Assembly: GCA_947034895.1 (NCBI GenBank)
Contig: OX344762.1
Coordinates: forward strand, 42,946,760 to 43,010,759
DNA length: 64,000 nt
Source: Rhytidiadelphus loreus
Lineage: Eukaryota; Streptophyta; Bryopsida; Hypnales; Hylocomiaceae
Direction: 5' to 3'
The translations under genes and the position numbers were made by a program. The notes under the pieces are model-generated. The model searched no databases and was not told the DNA's origin. It was given only the letters and a program-made list of their open reading frames with translations. Below, piece by piece: positions 31,337-43,789 of this stretch (position 1 is its first letter; the number at the start of each line of letters is the position of its first letter).

Positions 31337-34300
31337 CGTCGTGTCCACCTCACAGAAACTCTTTCCGCACTCGGTCGTCGTCAATTGCAAAAACAAAAAC
31401 GGAGTCCGAACATCCAACTCAAACCCTAATCGACCACCGAGCCTTCAGTAGGATTGCCAAATCCAAGAAGTTTCGGAGAGATTAACGAAAATCAGAAACC
31501 TTGTGCGTTTGTCACACACTACCTGGAAATGGGACAGCAGCTATCAAAAAGATACACGAATTCGAAATTGCCAAAACGGAAGCACCAGCAAGCTCGCCAT
31601 GATATTGTAACAAATGCGAACCTAGATTCTGAACGCATGTCGCAACTTGAGGTGCCAATCTCCATCAATCCAGAAGCCTTTCACAGACACACGGCGATGA
31701 TTCTCCCACTCCATCTCCGGTTCCAAGTCTCGCAAATTCACACCCGTGAACGACAATTTGCAAAATCTAGCTCGCTAAATCCGCCACTTCCACGAGAATC
31801 CGATCCTTCCTATGACACCAAATCCAATTCTGGAAGCTGTAATGGCAGAGTAAGCGCTCCAATTAACTAGCGGGTCACCATCGCTGGCGCAACCCTAATC
31901 AATTGGAGAACTCACCGATCCACAGCACTGCTCCTCTCAAATTTCAGTTTGCAACGAGAAATTCGCGAAAATTGGACCACCCCATGAAAAATGAAAAAAA
32001 TGAAAAATGAGAACTGGAGTCTTGGAAATTGGTTTTGAGAAAAATTGGGTTCATTTCATGTCATAGATTTTCCATCGTTGTAGAGTTGGAAGTCTGAAAA
32101 ACCTGAAATTCACAAACAATGAACTACATTTCTTCAAAACCACATTTCTAGATTGCATTTTCCATGGAATAATTTGTTTTCTAGGAATTTCATATTATCA
32201 ACTCTTGAATTCAAAAAGTCATGAAGGTAGAATTATCTACTCCTTTTGTCGTTGAATATTAGTTTTTTTTGTAGTAATGATAATATTAAGGATTTGGTAG
32301 AAAACTTCAAATGAATGCACAAATGAATATATAGAGAATGAGCAATGAGTCCTCACAATTGCCAAAGAATTTGGATTTTTATTTATAGAAACTAAAGAAA
32401 CTTTTGAAAGTTGAATTATTCCTATCTTACAAAATGTTTTTAAAAAATTTGAAATTATCATAAAAGGTTTATGTAATAATGAAAAACAATCAAATAAAGG
32501 TGATTTATTACCCCCCTAAATGACCATTGTCCCCTCTTGGGGCAAAATGGATCTCGGGCAAGTTCTTATGACCTTCATTGTTAGTGAAACTTTTTGAAAC
32601 TTTAGTGAAATTAAAAATTTTGATTTACAAGGTTCATGATTTGCAAAGTATTTTTGTCATTGTCTTCACCTCCCAAATTGGGTTTGAAGTACATTGTTGA
32701 AATGATGTCGAAATTTGGAAAAACAAAAGGAACTAGTATTATAGAATAGAGGGATAGTTGGTAAATTCCTTCATTTCAATTGATGTGCATAAATAAATTT
32801 AGTTAAATTTATAATTAGAGGTTTGTTATGTGTAACAAGTGAATGTTATTTGCTGTCAACTACAAGTATGTAAATGCGGGAAATTAATTTGGAAGGCTTG
32901 GAGTGTAGATGATGCTTGTAGAGGACTTTTAGACTAGAGATTTGATTTTGGGCCTTGGCAGTGTCTTTTGACACCTCATATGTAAGTTAGTGTTGACTTT
33001 GACCTTATTCATGTAACTATTTGGATGTAACAATGATGATGCTTTGGCACACACAAAGGCATCACAAAGGCACTGTTGCATCATTATTGTTTGTAAGTGT
33101 ATTCATACTTTTCATATGTTGGCATTAGGGTTTGTACATGAGAGGATAATTTTTACTTGAAGAAACAAGAGAAGTATATAATAAAGAATCTACACTTATA
33201 ATTATTGCCTTTGAAGTATTTGAGTATGGTTCAGATGATAAAATTATTTTTGTTATTGTTGGATCTTGATGACATTTAAAAAAAGATTCTAGATTCACTA
33301 TATAATTATGTATTTTTGGAACATTATATGAATAAAGTACAAATTCTCAATAACGTTGATTTTAAATGTACCTAATATTATAAACTTTTAACTTAGATTC
33401 TTTCATTTTACTAGGCAAGAATCTACACTAGTTATTTATGGAATAAGGTTACATTAGTAGGTGTAAAGAAATACCTTTTAAACATATATAGAATCTTCTT
33501 TTTCTTAAATAATTGCTAAAAACCCTAATACTCCTTAGGTTATTTTAGGTGTAGCTATGATCTAAATAGAGCTTTTCCTTGTTAAATGGAAGGAGCATAT
33601 ATGAAAAACAACTAATATGATATATCTTCTCAAGAGAAAGTTATAAAACTCGGGATGTGACTTTTTCGAATAAATGATAAGAATACCTATTAATTTGGAT
33701 GTGACTTTTTCGAATAAATGATAAGAATATCTATTAATTTGTATGTAGAAATGTTGCCAACTTTCAACAAATATTTTTGGTCCAGCCACACAGAAACTTT
33801 GGATCCATAGTGTATTACATGCATTCATATGTTGCACAATTGGATGTGACATGCACACAAGTTATAAGTCATAGAGTTCTACATGCAATATCCATTTAAG
33901 ATCATCATACATCCCCTTCTATAAGATTTCTAGCTAGTAGTCCTAGTTTGCTCTATAACTATTAATTCTTCGTGAATAAGCTTCAAAAACACAATTATCA
34001 AAAACTTCAAGAAAGCAAAGGTGGATTTTGGTCAAGCTACTAGCCATAGTGTAACATATGCATACTTACACAACTCATTTTGACATGTACTTACTACAAG
34101 CCTTATGCATACATTGTTGCACAACTTGGTGTCACATGCACCCATTACAAGTCTCAAAATATTGCACAAGCAATTATTATATCCAATTTAGATCATCACC
34201 AATCAACATGCATCCCTTTCACAAGCTAACAAAGTAGTCACTTGCATTTGCTCCATAGCCATTAATTCTTTGCAGCAAACTCCTAAACAAAACATCATTT

Positions 34301-34468
34301 ACCAATGAGGCAAGAGTCCTTTTTGCATCCTTGAAAAGCAAACACTCACTACAAACAAAATTGTCTTATATGGCTCCTCAATCAACCCAAATCCTTCAAT
34401 AAGATGAAACTCATCTATGGAAGCATAATATCTTTCTAGGCAAAGGGAGCACCGTTACACAATGATAT

Positions 34469-35260
34469 AAACACACTATGGTAGTATGCTGTAATTCCGA
34501 CCATGTTCTTAAGACCATCCCTAGCCAGGGTCTGAAATGGACATTAAGAGGTTGGAAAATGGATATGTTGTAAGCATTGAATGTTTTGTCAATGTTTTGT
34601 GAATGTTATCAGAGCGGTTAAGCATTTGCCAAATGTTCCTTAATACTTTGCTAGTGGATGGAATAAGAGCGAAGGTGGATCCATTTCTGAAATGTTTATT
34701 TGAATTCAAAAAAGCTTTTCCCCTACAACTTCGAATGCTAGTATCTTCCAATCTGTATGGTCAAACTTCATGAAATTTTTATCACATGATCTCATCCAAT
34801 TATAATACAAGATCCTACGATTAGATTTTTTTATTTTAATTTTTTCTTCTCTAGATGAAGGCAACCGAAATGGCAATTTCAAGTGATTTTTGTCAAGAAA
34901 AAGAGGACTTGACCCTTTAGAAGTTAAGTTCAGTAAAGGTTGTATTTTGGAACTTTGTCTATTACTTTCTGCATGCCACAATGCCTGTTTTTGGTGAAGC
35001 CATATCTTTTTTCAGACTCCCCATGTGTGGGTTTTGTAAGGCCTATGATCAAAAAATAGTTACATATGGCAGAATTCTTTAGAAATCCATAAGTAATTCA
35101 AAAATACTCCAAAAAATATGAAACCACTTGGGTTAGATTCCACATCAATTTTTCTTCAAGTAAAAAATAAGGAAAAATAATTTCGTGCATCTATGAACCA
35201 TCGGAAAGGCCGACCAGCCCTTAAATGGGCGCTTCAAGAGCAGACTACCATAGTGTGTTT
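34469..35260. mobile_element. non-autonomous TIR element (about 0.8 kb) downstream of UGT3
   Basis: Ends AAACACACTATGGTAGT and ACTACCATAGTGTGTTT are inverted, extending to about 22 bp with one mismatch. It lies where the UGT3 copy is longer than the UGT1 copy. It has no transposase frame. The interior shares short stretches (for example ACAAGATCCTACG) with the repeat family near 63.7 kb. No target duplication was identified. Confidence 0.65.
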
Positions 35261-35550
35261 GTTGAGCAATATTTTTGCTGAAAAGCAATGATTTATTTTC
35301 TAGGGAATATTTACCAAAATAATCTTACTTTTCAATGGATGAAATCACTAGTTTAATAGCCACAATATCGCTCTATATTGGATGAATGTACACTGTTGTA
35401 GATGAATAAATGAAATTTCATCCATAGATTGCAAGTTTCATACATTTCCATGGATGTAAATAGGGTCATCCTTCCAGTGACTATCACTTTCTGCACTGCC
35501 TAAAATAAATGAACAAGAAAAAACCGGAACACGCACAGGCATCGAAACCT

Positions 35551-37720
35551 TCAAGAATTGGAAGGGCGCGCCATCATCCACCTCTCGAGAAGCTCCACGA
35601 ACTTCGCCAACGCCGCATGCGAAGAGCCTCCTTTCGCAACAGCTTTCCTCGCCGCACACTCCAGCTTCCTCACATTCGCCCTCACGGCATCCACCTCGGG
35701 ATCCAATCCCTCTCTCGACACCATCTTCCTCACCTTCCGATCGATTTCTGCTCTCGCAACAACAGCTTCTCGCACCTCCAGCTCCATCCCGACTTTCCAA
35801 ACGTGCACAATATAGTGCGCATTCGTGGGCTGGTCTGCGAATCTCGGCCACGCCAGCATCGGCACTCCGTATGCGATGCTCTCGATGGTGGAGTTCCATC
35901 CGCAGTGCGTGAGAAACGCAGCTATCGCGGGATGGGAGAGAACGGCTGTTTGCGGTGCCCAGGTAACAAGTAACCCACGGTTCTTGATTTTCAGCGAAAA
36001 CTTTGGGAACCAAGTTTCAAATTCCGCTTTCTCCTCGTCCACGATGATGTCGCCTCGAATCACCCACAGGAAGGAAGCGTTGCTTTGTTCAAGACCGGAA
36101 GCAAGCTCTTGCATCTGAATCATGGCAACCGTGGCCACACTCCCGAAGGAGACGAACACGACGGAATTAGGGGTTTGGGTGTCGAGCCAAGAGAGAACGC
36201 CAGATTCTTCTTCTCGGAGTGTACTGCCAGTTCCCGCCCCCGCCAAGACGAGAGGGCCTACAGCAAACACACGGGAATTTAAGTCAATGACGTCGAGAAC
36301 CTCCCCCTCTAAGTCGTGGAACGTGTTGAAGAGGATGCATTCACAGTCAGGGAGAAGCGGATTTTGTATGTCGCGATGGATTTTGAGGTAGTAGTCATCG
36401 AGGTCGGCGAGAGTGTGAGTTGGGAGGTCTTGAACTCGCAGAGTTGAGGACACGCCAGTAATGTGAGACGTCACTAGGGTTTGGCGAGCGCTTACTTCGG
36501 CAGGACTTCGAGGGGAATTTAGCATTAGACTACTTGCGTTGAAGGAGGGTGTGCAACCGGGTGGACGAGGTGGCAATGGGAGAAGCCTTGAGGATATAAG
36601 GACTGGGAGGTTGAAGACGCATTGCTTGGAAATGGCGGAAGGGGTGGCCAGACCGACCACAGGAATGCCGAGCTTTTTCGCAATGGCGTGCACGGCCGAC
36701 ATTCGAATGTCGCGGATGATGCAGGTGATGGTGGGGGGGTGCAAGGTCAGGAGCAGCGCCTCCAAGATGGGTCCCATGCTCAAGATCGCCCGGTTGAACT
36801 CCTTGAAGTTGCGGGCGAGGCGAAGATCTTTGGGGAAACCGTCGGACATCGAGACGAGATCGATCCCCTTGCTGCACAATTAGGGTTACAAGGTTAGAAA
36901 CCGTGCAAGCAGTACATTAGTGTTTCGAATTCTTCTCGTGAATTACGATTACAAGATTAGAGACCTTTCAAGCAGTGCAGGTGTGTGTAGAAATCTCCTA
37001 GTGAATTAGGGCTACGATGTTGGAAATCTTTCAAGGAGAACATGATAGTTTACAATCCTTCTAGTCAATTAGGGTTACCACGGTAGAAATCATTCAAGCA
37101 GTACATGAATGTTTAGAGCGCGAGACCTCTACTAGAGTCTACTCCAAAGTTGCTGTCACACCTTTTCTTTCAGTCTTCATCACCTCGGATTAGGCCCCGC
37201 CCAGTCCCACGTCAACCAAGTAGCGCCAAGTAGCTTAGTTACTAAATTCCTGCAATGTCAGCAAATTGGTGCTAACAATGCAGTTACTTAGCTAATTCGC
37301 GCTACTTCGTCGACGCGGAGCCTCATGAAATTTGACAACATGCTTATGAACATCAGATTTCACAGGGACTACGAAAGTCGTCATCAGAGTATCAATACTG
37401 CAACCCGAAACCGTTATTAACTCTCAACCAGAACCGGAGTTCGCTCGAGAGACCAATTCAAGCTAGCTATACTCACTGAATGTTCGAAGTGCTTACTCGG
37501 GGGGCTCCATCGCCATAGCTTTGGCAGAGCTCTGGGATTTCATCATTTGCTCGTGGTTATGGTCTGTGTTGACGAAAGTGATGCGGAAGCCCAGGGCCAA
37601 CAGCTGTTGCGCCAGTTGCCAGGCAGGAGTGACATGACCTTGGGAAGGAAGCGGGACGACCACAATGTGCCCCCGAGTCGTCCTCGTCGTCCTCGTCCTC
37701 ACCTTTTCATTCGGAACCAT
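35551..37720 (-). CDS. family-1 UDP-glycosyltransferase, UGT3 (intact)
   Basis: Exon 1 37720-37497 and exon 2 36871-35551, phase 2 junction, 1,545 nt, 514 aa. Landmarks are as in UGT1: PLPSQGHVTP with catalytic His29, the Asp in CIIRDIRMS, and a complete PSPG box with THCGWNS, ending WPRFADQ rather than WPGHGDQ. It differs from UGT1 in small indels in the variable acceptor-binding half and scattered substitutions, so acceptor or donor preference could differ. It is almost identical to UGT2 but lacks the frameshift and the Gly-to-Glu change. The start is the ATG shared with UGT1. The frame is open further upstream through the minisatellite, but only because of one extra G, and no ATG precedes it. 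Confidence 0.93.
36880..37115 (-). repeat. intron minisatellite of UGT3 (about four units)
   Basis: Same unit as in UGT1 and UGT2 (about 63 bp), positioned just upstream of the exon 2 acceptor on the minus strand. Confidence 0.7.
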
Positions 37721-37764
37721 CTCCGTCTCCCGAATCCAGCTGAAAACTGAGGCACGAGAGTGAG

Positions 37765-38080
37765 CTACAATACTGAAGAATGCAAGCCTTGTTGCGAAAA
37801 CTCGTGCAACATGCACTGAGGCAAGAGACTGAGATACTGCTACAGGAGATTGTGAACCTTGCTGCGAAAACTCTTGCAACACGCGGAAGCTAAGCTACTA
37901 TGAATGCAAGCCCTTGCTGTGGAAACTTGTGCAACACGCAGGGAAGTAACAGACTGAGCTATTGATACTGATAAATGCACGCCTTGCTGCGAAACGCGTG
38001 CCAATCGCAAAGAGGGAAGATTCTGAGCAGTTGATAGAGAAGAATGCAAGTTTGTACATGTATCGAGGCTCACCTAGTGT
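37765..38080 (-). repeat. minisatellite upstream of UGT3 (about four units)
   Basis: It is homologous to the arrays at 13.7 and 29.4 kb. Homology with the UGT2 5' flank continues to about 38,160 and then ends. Confidence 0.7.
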
Positions 38081-38159
38081 GGTACTTCAGCAAGCAAGCG
38101 CCACAGCCACCTCGCACAGCATGATCCGGCTGCAAAGTCACCAGAGCATGATTCGTGGC

Positions 38160-38910
38160 CAGCTTTCTCAAAACTGGCGCAAAATGGCTTGGTTACGACT
38201 GGAATTTTTTTTGCGCTGCCTGTACGTTGAAAGAAAAGCTTGGAAAAAATACGATTGGAGTATTTTCTCGAAACTCGTTAACAGAGAGGTCGGTCGCCCC
38301 GCTTTTCATCCAATTTTTTTCCACATTCATCAACTCCCGCTGGTGTGACGTGGGAGCAGAGGCACGCCCTAATAAGCCGTCAATCGGGAGCAATGGCGGC
38401 TGCTGCCAATCCGCCGTCCATTTCGCAGGGGAACCCGAAACCTTGGAATGGCATAGTATTCACTCAGTAGCACCTGCTTCTCATAATGCTGTCCCCAATT
38501 CTACACCCTTAGATTTGCAAAACGTACAGAGATGGACCTTTGTGATGAATTATTAAACTTGGCATTATGTCCCATAATACTCTCAAGCCTCCTGGCTCTC
38601 GAGTGTTCTCTAATGGCAAAGAGACAATATTATAAGATATGAGCATGCTCTCCATATCCGGGGTTGCCACCTTTGAGATTTACGAAGATATGAATGCGAT
38701 GCAAAGAAAAGGCCAGCAATGAATGGAGAAATCCAAGAACTGATTTTACAATTGGCATGCGATTCGCAACAAGCAACACTCAGCTGTACAAAAAGACCTT
38801 GGTAAAACATACTCACATGATGGTCGCCAGACACTGAGGTGATATAAAACTGCTCGTCATGTCTTTTCAAAAATTGTCCACCGCCATGAGACTCACTGAA
38901 GCTAAAAAAA
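38160..38910. other. spacer between UGT3 and PPR gene; PPR 3' UTR
   Basis: Open frames in 38,155-38,556 have no family resemblance and overlap each other on both strands. The 350 bp next to the PPR stop codon are probably its 3' UTR. No other feature was seen. Confidence 0.45.
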
Positions 38911-41900
38911 TCAGGCTTCATCTTTCATTTTTAATGCTTGAATCATCTCTGAGGCATCATCCAACCTATTCCTGTACTCGTAAACGCGTGCCATAGTCAG
39001 ATAAAGGGTCTTCTCAGAGACCACCCGCTCCTCTTTCAGCTTCAGGAACAAAGACTTTGCCGATTCAAGCTCTCCGAAATGTCCATACAACTCCAACATT
39101 TTCACGTGAACGTCCTCCCTGAACACCAGCCCTGCCTCCTGAAGCTCCCTGTAAACGCCCTCCGCTTCACGTAATGAGTCCAAATTACCAAAAGCCTTTA
39201 AGACCAGGAGCGCTGTATCAGAGTCTGGCAACAGTTTCCTTCGCTTCATTACATCATATACCTTGATAGCAGATGACAACAACTTCCCGTCTCCTGTAAA
39301 AGCCTTGATCATGTTCTGATACACTGCAATATCCTTCACCTCGCCGGAATTTTCCGCTCGCCAGAATAGCTTAGCAGCTTCGTCTACTTTCCCAGCCAAC
39401 GCCATGACGTTAATAGCTGTATCCCGCGAGACATGGCCTGGTATCTTCAGCTCTTCCAGAAGGCGCTTGGCATGGCCCAACAATCCACCCTTTTCATACG
39501 CCACTACCATAGCATGGTACAGCACCCAATCCATGGGAAACCCTTGCACACGCAAACTCTGAAACAAAGTTGCAGCCCGGTCAAACTTCCCAATTTTACA
39601 ATAAAAGGATATCAACTGACTGTACGTCGCCGCGTTCGGTGGAATTCCTCTCCTTTGCATCTGCTGTAGCACATTCGAAACCTTCTGCAAGTCGTAGCCA
39701 TTGCACCACATCTTGAGGATGGTGTTGTATGTCACAATGTTGGGCAAGTAGCCTTTGCTATGCATGGAACGATAGATTCGTAACGCGCCTTCCACATGTC
39801 GTGCCTCCGCGAAGACGTTGATCAAAGTGTTGAACGTGACCACACTGGGAACTGTTCTTGTGTCCTTCATCTTCCAGAAGAGGTGCTCGGCTTCCTTCAC
39901 CAGGTCCAGCTTGCCGTAGACGTTTATCATTATGTTATAGGTGGTGAGATCTGGAGGGCAAGCTCTCACGCGCATGTCCAAGAATACTCCTCTCGCTTCC
40001 GTGTACATTTTATTCTCCGCATACGCGTTCATCAGAGCCGTGTATGTGACAGTGTCCGGCTCCAGCCCTGAGTTAGTCATCTCCATAAGAATGCCTTCCG
40101 CTTCTTTGTACAGCTTCGCCTTGCCGAACAGATTGATCATGGAGTTGTACACCACACGGTCAGGAACAATACCTACAAGATGTTTCAAATGGGTTACCCA
40201 CACAAAATAACAATAGCACCTTGGGGCCTGACTACTACTTCAGGGAAAATAATGTGGACGGTCAACACTGCTCTAGAATGGTATAAAATGGCATGAAATG
40301 GAATAGACAGCCCTGTAAACTTTTTTGACAAGGTTAACATCAAGAGGACAATTAGGAATTTATAACTACACAATAGACAGTCCTAAACGAACTTTCGACG
40401 AAGTGAACATTAAGTGGAAAATTAGGGTTTTGTAACAACAGAAGATACAGCCCTACAGAATTCTTTGACAAGGTTGACATCAAATGAAAATTATGCTTTT
40501 GTAATAACACATTCATAACATCCTTGAGTAGTAGTGGCAAGCCACCTTTGAGAACAATTCCAACTTCGAGTACGTAGAGAAAAATCAAAACTCGGACATA
40601 CTCTCAAATGCGAAGACAATGGATCACGGGCTTCAGGAGCTCTCACTTGTTCAAATTGCGCTCAACTTCGCAAAACAAGGTTTCAGAAATTATTCTTCAT
40701 GCCAATTCACAAGGTGCTCAACAAAGGGTCTCTAGGATGTCAAGGCAATAGACAGTCTTCGACAATGCTTGACTAGGTTGAAATCAAATGGAGAAATAAA
40801 GGTCTTATAACAACACAAAAGACAGTCCTAGGGTGACATCAATTAGTGTTTCGTACCAACCTGCTTCCTTCATCTTCACGAACAAGGACACAGCTTTGGG
40901 AAAATTCTTCAGCTTTCCGGCAAGCTCAATCACGGTACTATAAATCACAAGATCAGGCTTGACCCCCTTCTCCTCCATCCGCTGCAACCACATGACGGCA
41001 GAGTCGAACTTGCCCGCTTTCCCAAAGGAGCTGATAAGAGAGGAGTATGTGTATTTATCCGGAACCAACCCTTTCTCCACCATCTCGCTCACCAGGCCCT
41101 CCCCTAACGTCCATCTTCTCGCCTTGAGCACGTTGCGGATGACGATGTTGTAGCCAAAAGGGGAAGGGGAGTACCCTCCTTCCTCCAGCATCCAGTCGTG
41201 GAGGGCGAGGGAGCGTTGCCAGTCGCGTTCCAGCTTCAGCAAGCTCATCATCAACCGCTGGGAGAGCTTCCCCTTCCATTGGGACATTAGGGTTTTCATT
41301 TGTTCTTCGCTGGTGCAGTCTCGCAAGGAGTCTAGGATTAGTTCTAGATCGACGCTGCGGTCCATCTGCTTCATGAGGTTGACTCGACCCTCTACTCCGT
41401 CCAGAAACAAATTCCCTCGGTATCCCGCCTTCTTCTTTTTCGACATAATCTGCATCACAGTTGCCGATTCAAATTCGGTATACCCTAACTTATAACCTTC
41501 TCTAAAATAACATTCTAGAATTTCCTGCACACTTGCCACACCCATTGAATATAGCACACTTGTCACACTTTCAAACTATGTCATCGTGACAAACTTGAGA
41601 TTCCGGGCGGTTTGATTAGAGAGGTTTGACAGTACAGGGTTTTAAGGTATCAGGGTTTTAGGTTGTATGTGGTTCGCAAGATGGTGAAACAAATAGGTCA
41701 CTTTGTGAGAGGTGTCTAAGCTTGTCAGCTCGTTGAAGAGACGGTGATACAGAAAGATAATAGTCAACCTGAAGTTGAATAGGACTGTATGACTTGCTGA
41801 GTAACATCAGAATTAGGGTAGACATGCTTTTCATCGCACGTTACCCTTTCTCCCCACACTAGCCAACCAGTCACGCAGAAAGCGATTGCAAGAAAATTTT

Positions 41901-42461
41901 ATCAACACAGTAAGAAAAATTATCTACTCTATCCAAATAATAATCAATTCCAGTATTACAAAAGACTTCTCTAATGCTCAACTATTACACTCGAGGCAAG
42001 AGAGAACCACTGTATGCAGAGAAGGGGAAGCACACATTTTCCATGAAGATTTGAACGTTCATAACCACTAGAAGATACAGATGTTTCTTGAACCATCGAA
42101 GGTTTAGGACTCAATCATCAATAGCTGTAGAAAGGTTCAAATCGCGTAACACAAATCTGAATGGCACCTCTACTACACCAATTCCGAAACTCGTAGAAGC
42201 GTACGAGCAGCAATACGGCTACAAACAAAACTGAGAAATGCAACGAGTACTCACCGAGGTGTCGCCCTCCGTTGAGGGCGTCTCGGCGAGGGAGACGACC
42301 ACTCTGGCAATCGGAAAGGCTCTCCGAAGCGCAAATGGCTGCCGCAACAACGGTAATACCCTCAATGAGAGCGAACTGGAGGAGGACCATGGCGATCCCT
42401 TCGCCGCGCAGTAGTGCGAATGGTTTGATTCTGTCGTACCATATCCGAATGGAGCTTTCAT
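38911..42461 (-). CDS. P-class pentatricopeptide repeat protein, At5g39980/EMB3140 type, probably chloroplast
   Basis: Three exons on the minus strand: 42461-42255 (N-terminus), 41449-40861 and 40172-38911, with phases 0 and 1, totalling 2,058 nt, 685 aa. That is close to the length I recall for Arabidopsis At5g39980. Exon 1 encodes a Ser/Arg/Leu-rich, acid-poor start (SSSSLSLRVLPLLRQPFALR) typical of a plastid transit peptide; this exon is the least certain part. The body has the conserved lead-in LLKLERDWQRSLALHDWMLE, then about 14 PPR motifs such as PDKYTYSSLISSFGKAGKFD, PDRVVYNSMINLFGKAKLYK and PDLTTYNIMINVYGKLDLVK. No E, DYW or SMR domain follows. Family role: sequence-specific organelle RNA binding, here probably transcript splicing or stability. 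Intron 2 contains a 70-bp tandem repeat. The gene is transcribed away from TMEM18, about 0.8 kb upstream. Confidence 0.88.
40306..40512 (-). repeat. intron minisatellite in PPR gene (three units of about 70 bp)
   Basis: Units start at 40,306, 40,376 and 40,445 with the core GACAG.CCT followed by GACAAGGTTAACATCAA-like sequence. A fourth, diverged unit is at about 40,748-40,835. All lie within intron 2 (40,173-40,860). Confidence 0.7.
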
Positions 42462-43271
42462 ACTTTGCTAGAATTCACACATAATTGGACACAATTTTTC
42501 CAACGTGAAGCTGAGCATGCGAGACGAGATGGAGAGCATGCGAGACGACAGAATGATCGTCGCTTGCAAAAGAGTCGCGAACAGAAGCCTCCGAAGTGAG
42601 GAAGACGGGCGGGTTTAGAGGCTAAACTATTTCCGTCCACGCTTTAGGATGAATAAGTGAGTTTACATCTATATTTTTATTGTTTCATCCGTGACCTTGG
42701 ATGTAAACCTCTCCTGCGAAGGTCATTTCTGACGCTGTTGAAAACCCTTGAAACTGGATGTCTCAAACCTTGATCGTTTACAACCTTGTTTGTGCGGCAT
42801 TGACACTCGCTGGCAAAATCTTTCGTGAACAATAAGCTGAAGTTAGGAGCTGGTTCATTGCAACAACTGCGTTTGAGTATATTAGAATTGGGGAGGTTTA
42901 AGCGAATTGGTTTTCTAGGGGCATTCTGATTTACTCTTGCTTGATCGGGAACCTGCTCGCTGCTGACAGATTCAGGGCGTCTGTGAATTTCGCATTGCCC
43001 TTGTGTACGAGTGTCAATACTCGCAGCTTTCACCAAATTTTCGATGTCATTTTTGGTTTCAATTTGACCAAATTAGGGTTTAGGTCGTGCGATTTTAGTG
43101 TTCTAGTGCTTTGGGGAAGTCCAACTTTGTGCGACACGACGCTAAATACGCAAGAGAGCATGTCTGCACCCCAAGCTTTGTCAATGCCGGTTTAGTTTTT
43201 TCGGAATTTGTAATTAGGGTTTGGGGAATACCGCTTTGTGTCAAGTTCGTTTGGAGGTCGGTGTTCTCATC
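42462..43271. promoter_or_regulatory. divergent intergenic region between PPR and TMEM18 genes
   Basis: About 810 bp separates two start codons pointing away from each other. It is CpG-containing and has no convincing open frame. It must hold both 5' UTRs and both promoters. No clear TATA box was seen, as is common for housekeeping genes. Confidence 0.5.
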
Positions 43272-43778
43272 ATGGATTTAGGATCGGCAGTTTCGGGGCA
43301 CATGGATCAGGTGGCGTCCATCATGGAAGGAGTCTCTGAATCGCTACGAAAACAGTTTGCGGAGTTCAAGCAGCAAGGCGGCTTGTTTGATCCCATTCTA
43401 GCGTTTGTGCATGCGGTGGACTGGACGGAGCCTTGGATGATCGCCTTGATCGCGTTTCATATCCTCCTCGTTGTGGTGGTGATCACGACTAGGAAATCGG
43501 GCAACACACAAGCCGTTCTGTTCTTCGGTTGCCTCATGTCGGTGTGGTCGGCGGAGCGGCTGAATACTTTGCTGCTCCGGAATTGGAGGAGGTTCGCAGG
43601 GCAGCCCTATTTCGACTCCCATGGCGTTTTCATATCGACTGTGTGGTCCGGGCCTTTACTGTTGATCTCAACTCTGATTCTGGTGAATAGTATGGTGACG
43701 CTCATGCAGATGATGGTGAAGTGGAAGCGGGCGGAACTCAAGCACAAAGCGCGCGCGGGACGGGAGAAGAAAGAATGA
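43272..43778 (+). CDS. TMEM18: transmembrane protein 18 (TMEM18)
   Basis: Single-exon frame from the first ATG, 168 aa. The match to TMEM18 is strong in order and wording: AVDWTEPWMIALIAFHILLV (membrane segment 1), GCLMSVWSAERLNTLLLRNWRRFAGQ (segment 2 and loop), YFDSHGVFIS and VWSGPLLLISTLILVNSM (segment 3), then a basic tail (KWKRAELKHKARAGREKKE) of the kind that acts as a nuclear targeting signal in the animal protein. Family role: a three-pass protein reported at the inner nuclear membrane/ER in animals; the plant function is not established. The N-terminal 45 residues are amphipathic. An upstream in-frame extension to 43,221 lacks an ATG. The 3' side runs directly into 199-bp tandem repeats. 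Confidence 0.92.
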   Translation: MDLGSAVSGHMDQVASIMEGVSESLRKQFAEFKQQGGLFDPILAFVHAVDWTEPWMIALIAFHILLVVVVITTRKSGNTQAVLFFGCLMSVWSAERLNTLLLRNWRRFAGQPYFDSHGVFISTVWSGPLLLISTLILVNSMVTLMQMMVKWKRAELKHKARAGREKKE

Positions 43779-43789
43779 TTGTGAATTAG

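Larger units (their letters stand above)
30535..34420 (-). repeat. inverted copy of 16,320-20,160 (spacer plus ORAI 5' end)
   Basis: On the minus strand this continues from UGT3 exactly as the + strand continues from UGT1: local repeats, AT-rich spacer, ORAI promoter, exons 1 and 2, and part of intron 2. It ends at about 30,535, where the complete gene goes on to exon 3. Differences include a Harbinger-type MITE (30,692-30,853) and an extra segment at about 32,511-32,690. Confidence 0.85.

Noticed and set aside
37493..37882. Possible N-terminal extension of UGT3 reading through the minisatellite, looking like a transit peptide
   Set aside because: The frame is open only because UGT3 has one extra G near the start codon. 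It begins with GTG, not ATG, and UGT1 and UGT2 lack it. UGTs of this family are cytosolic.
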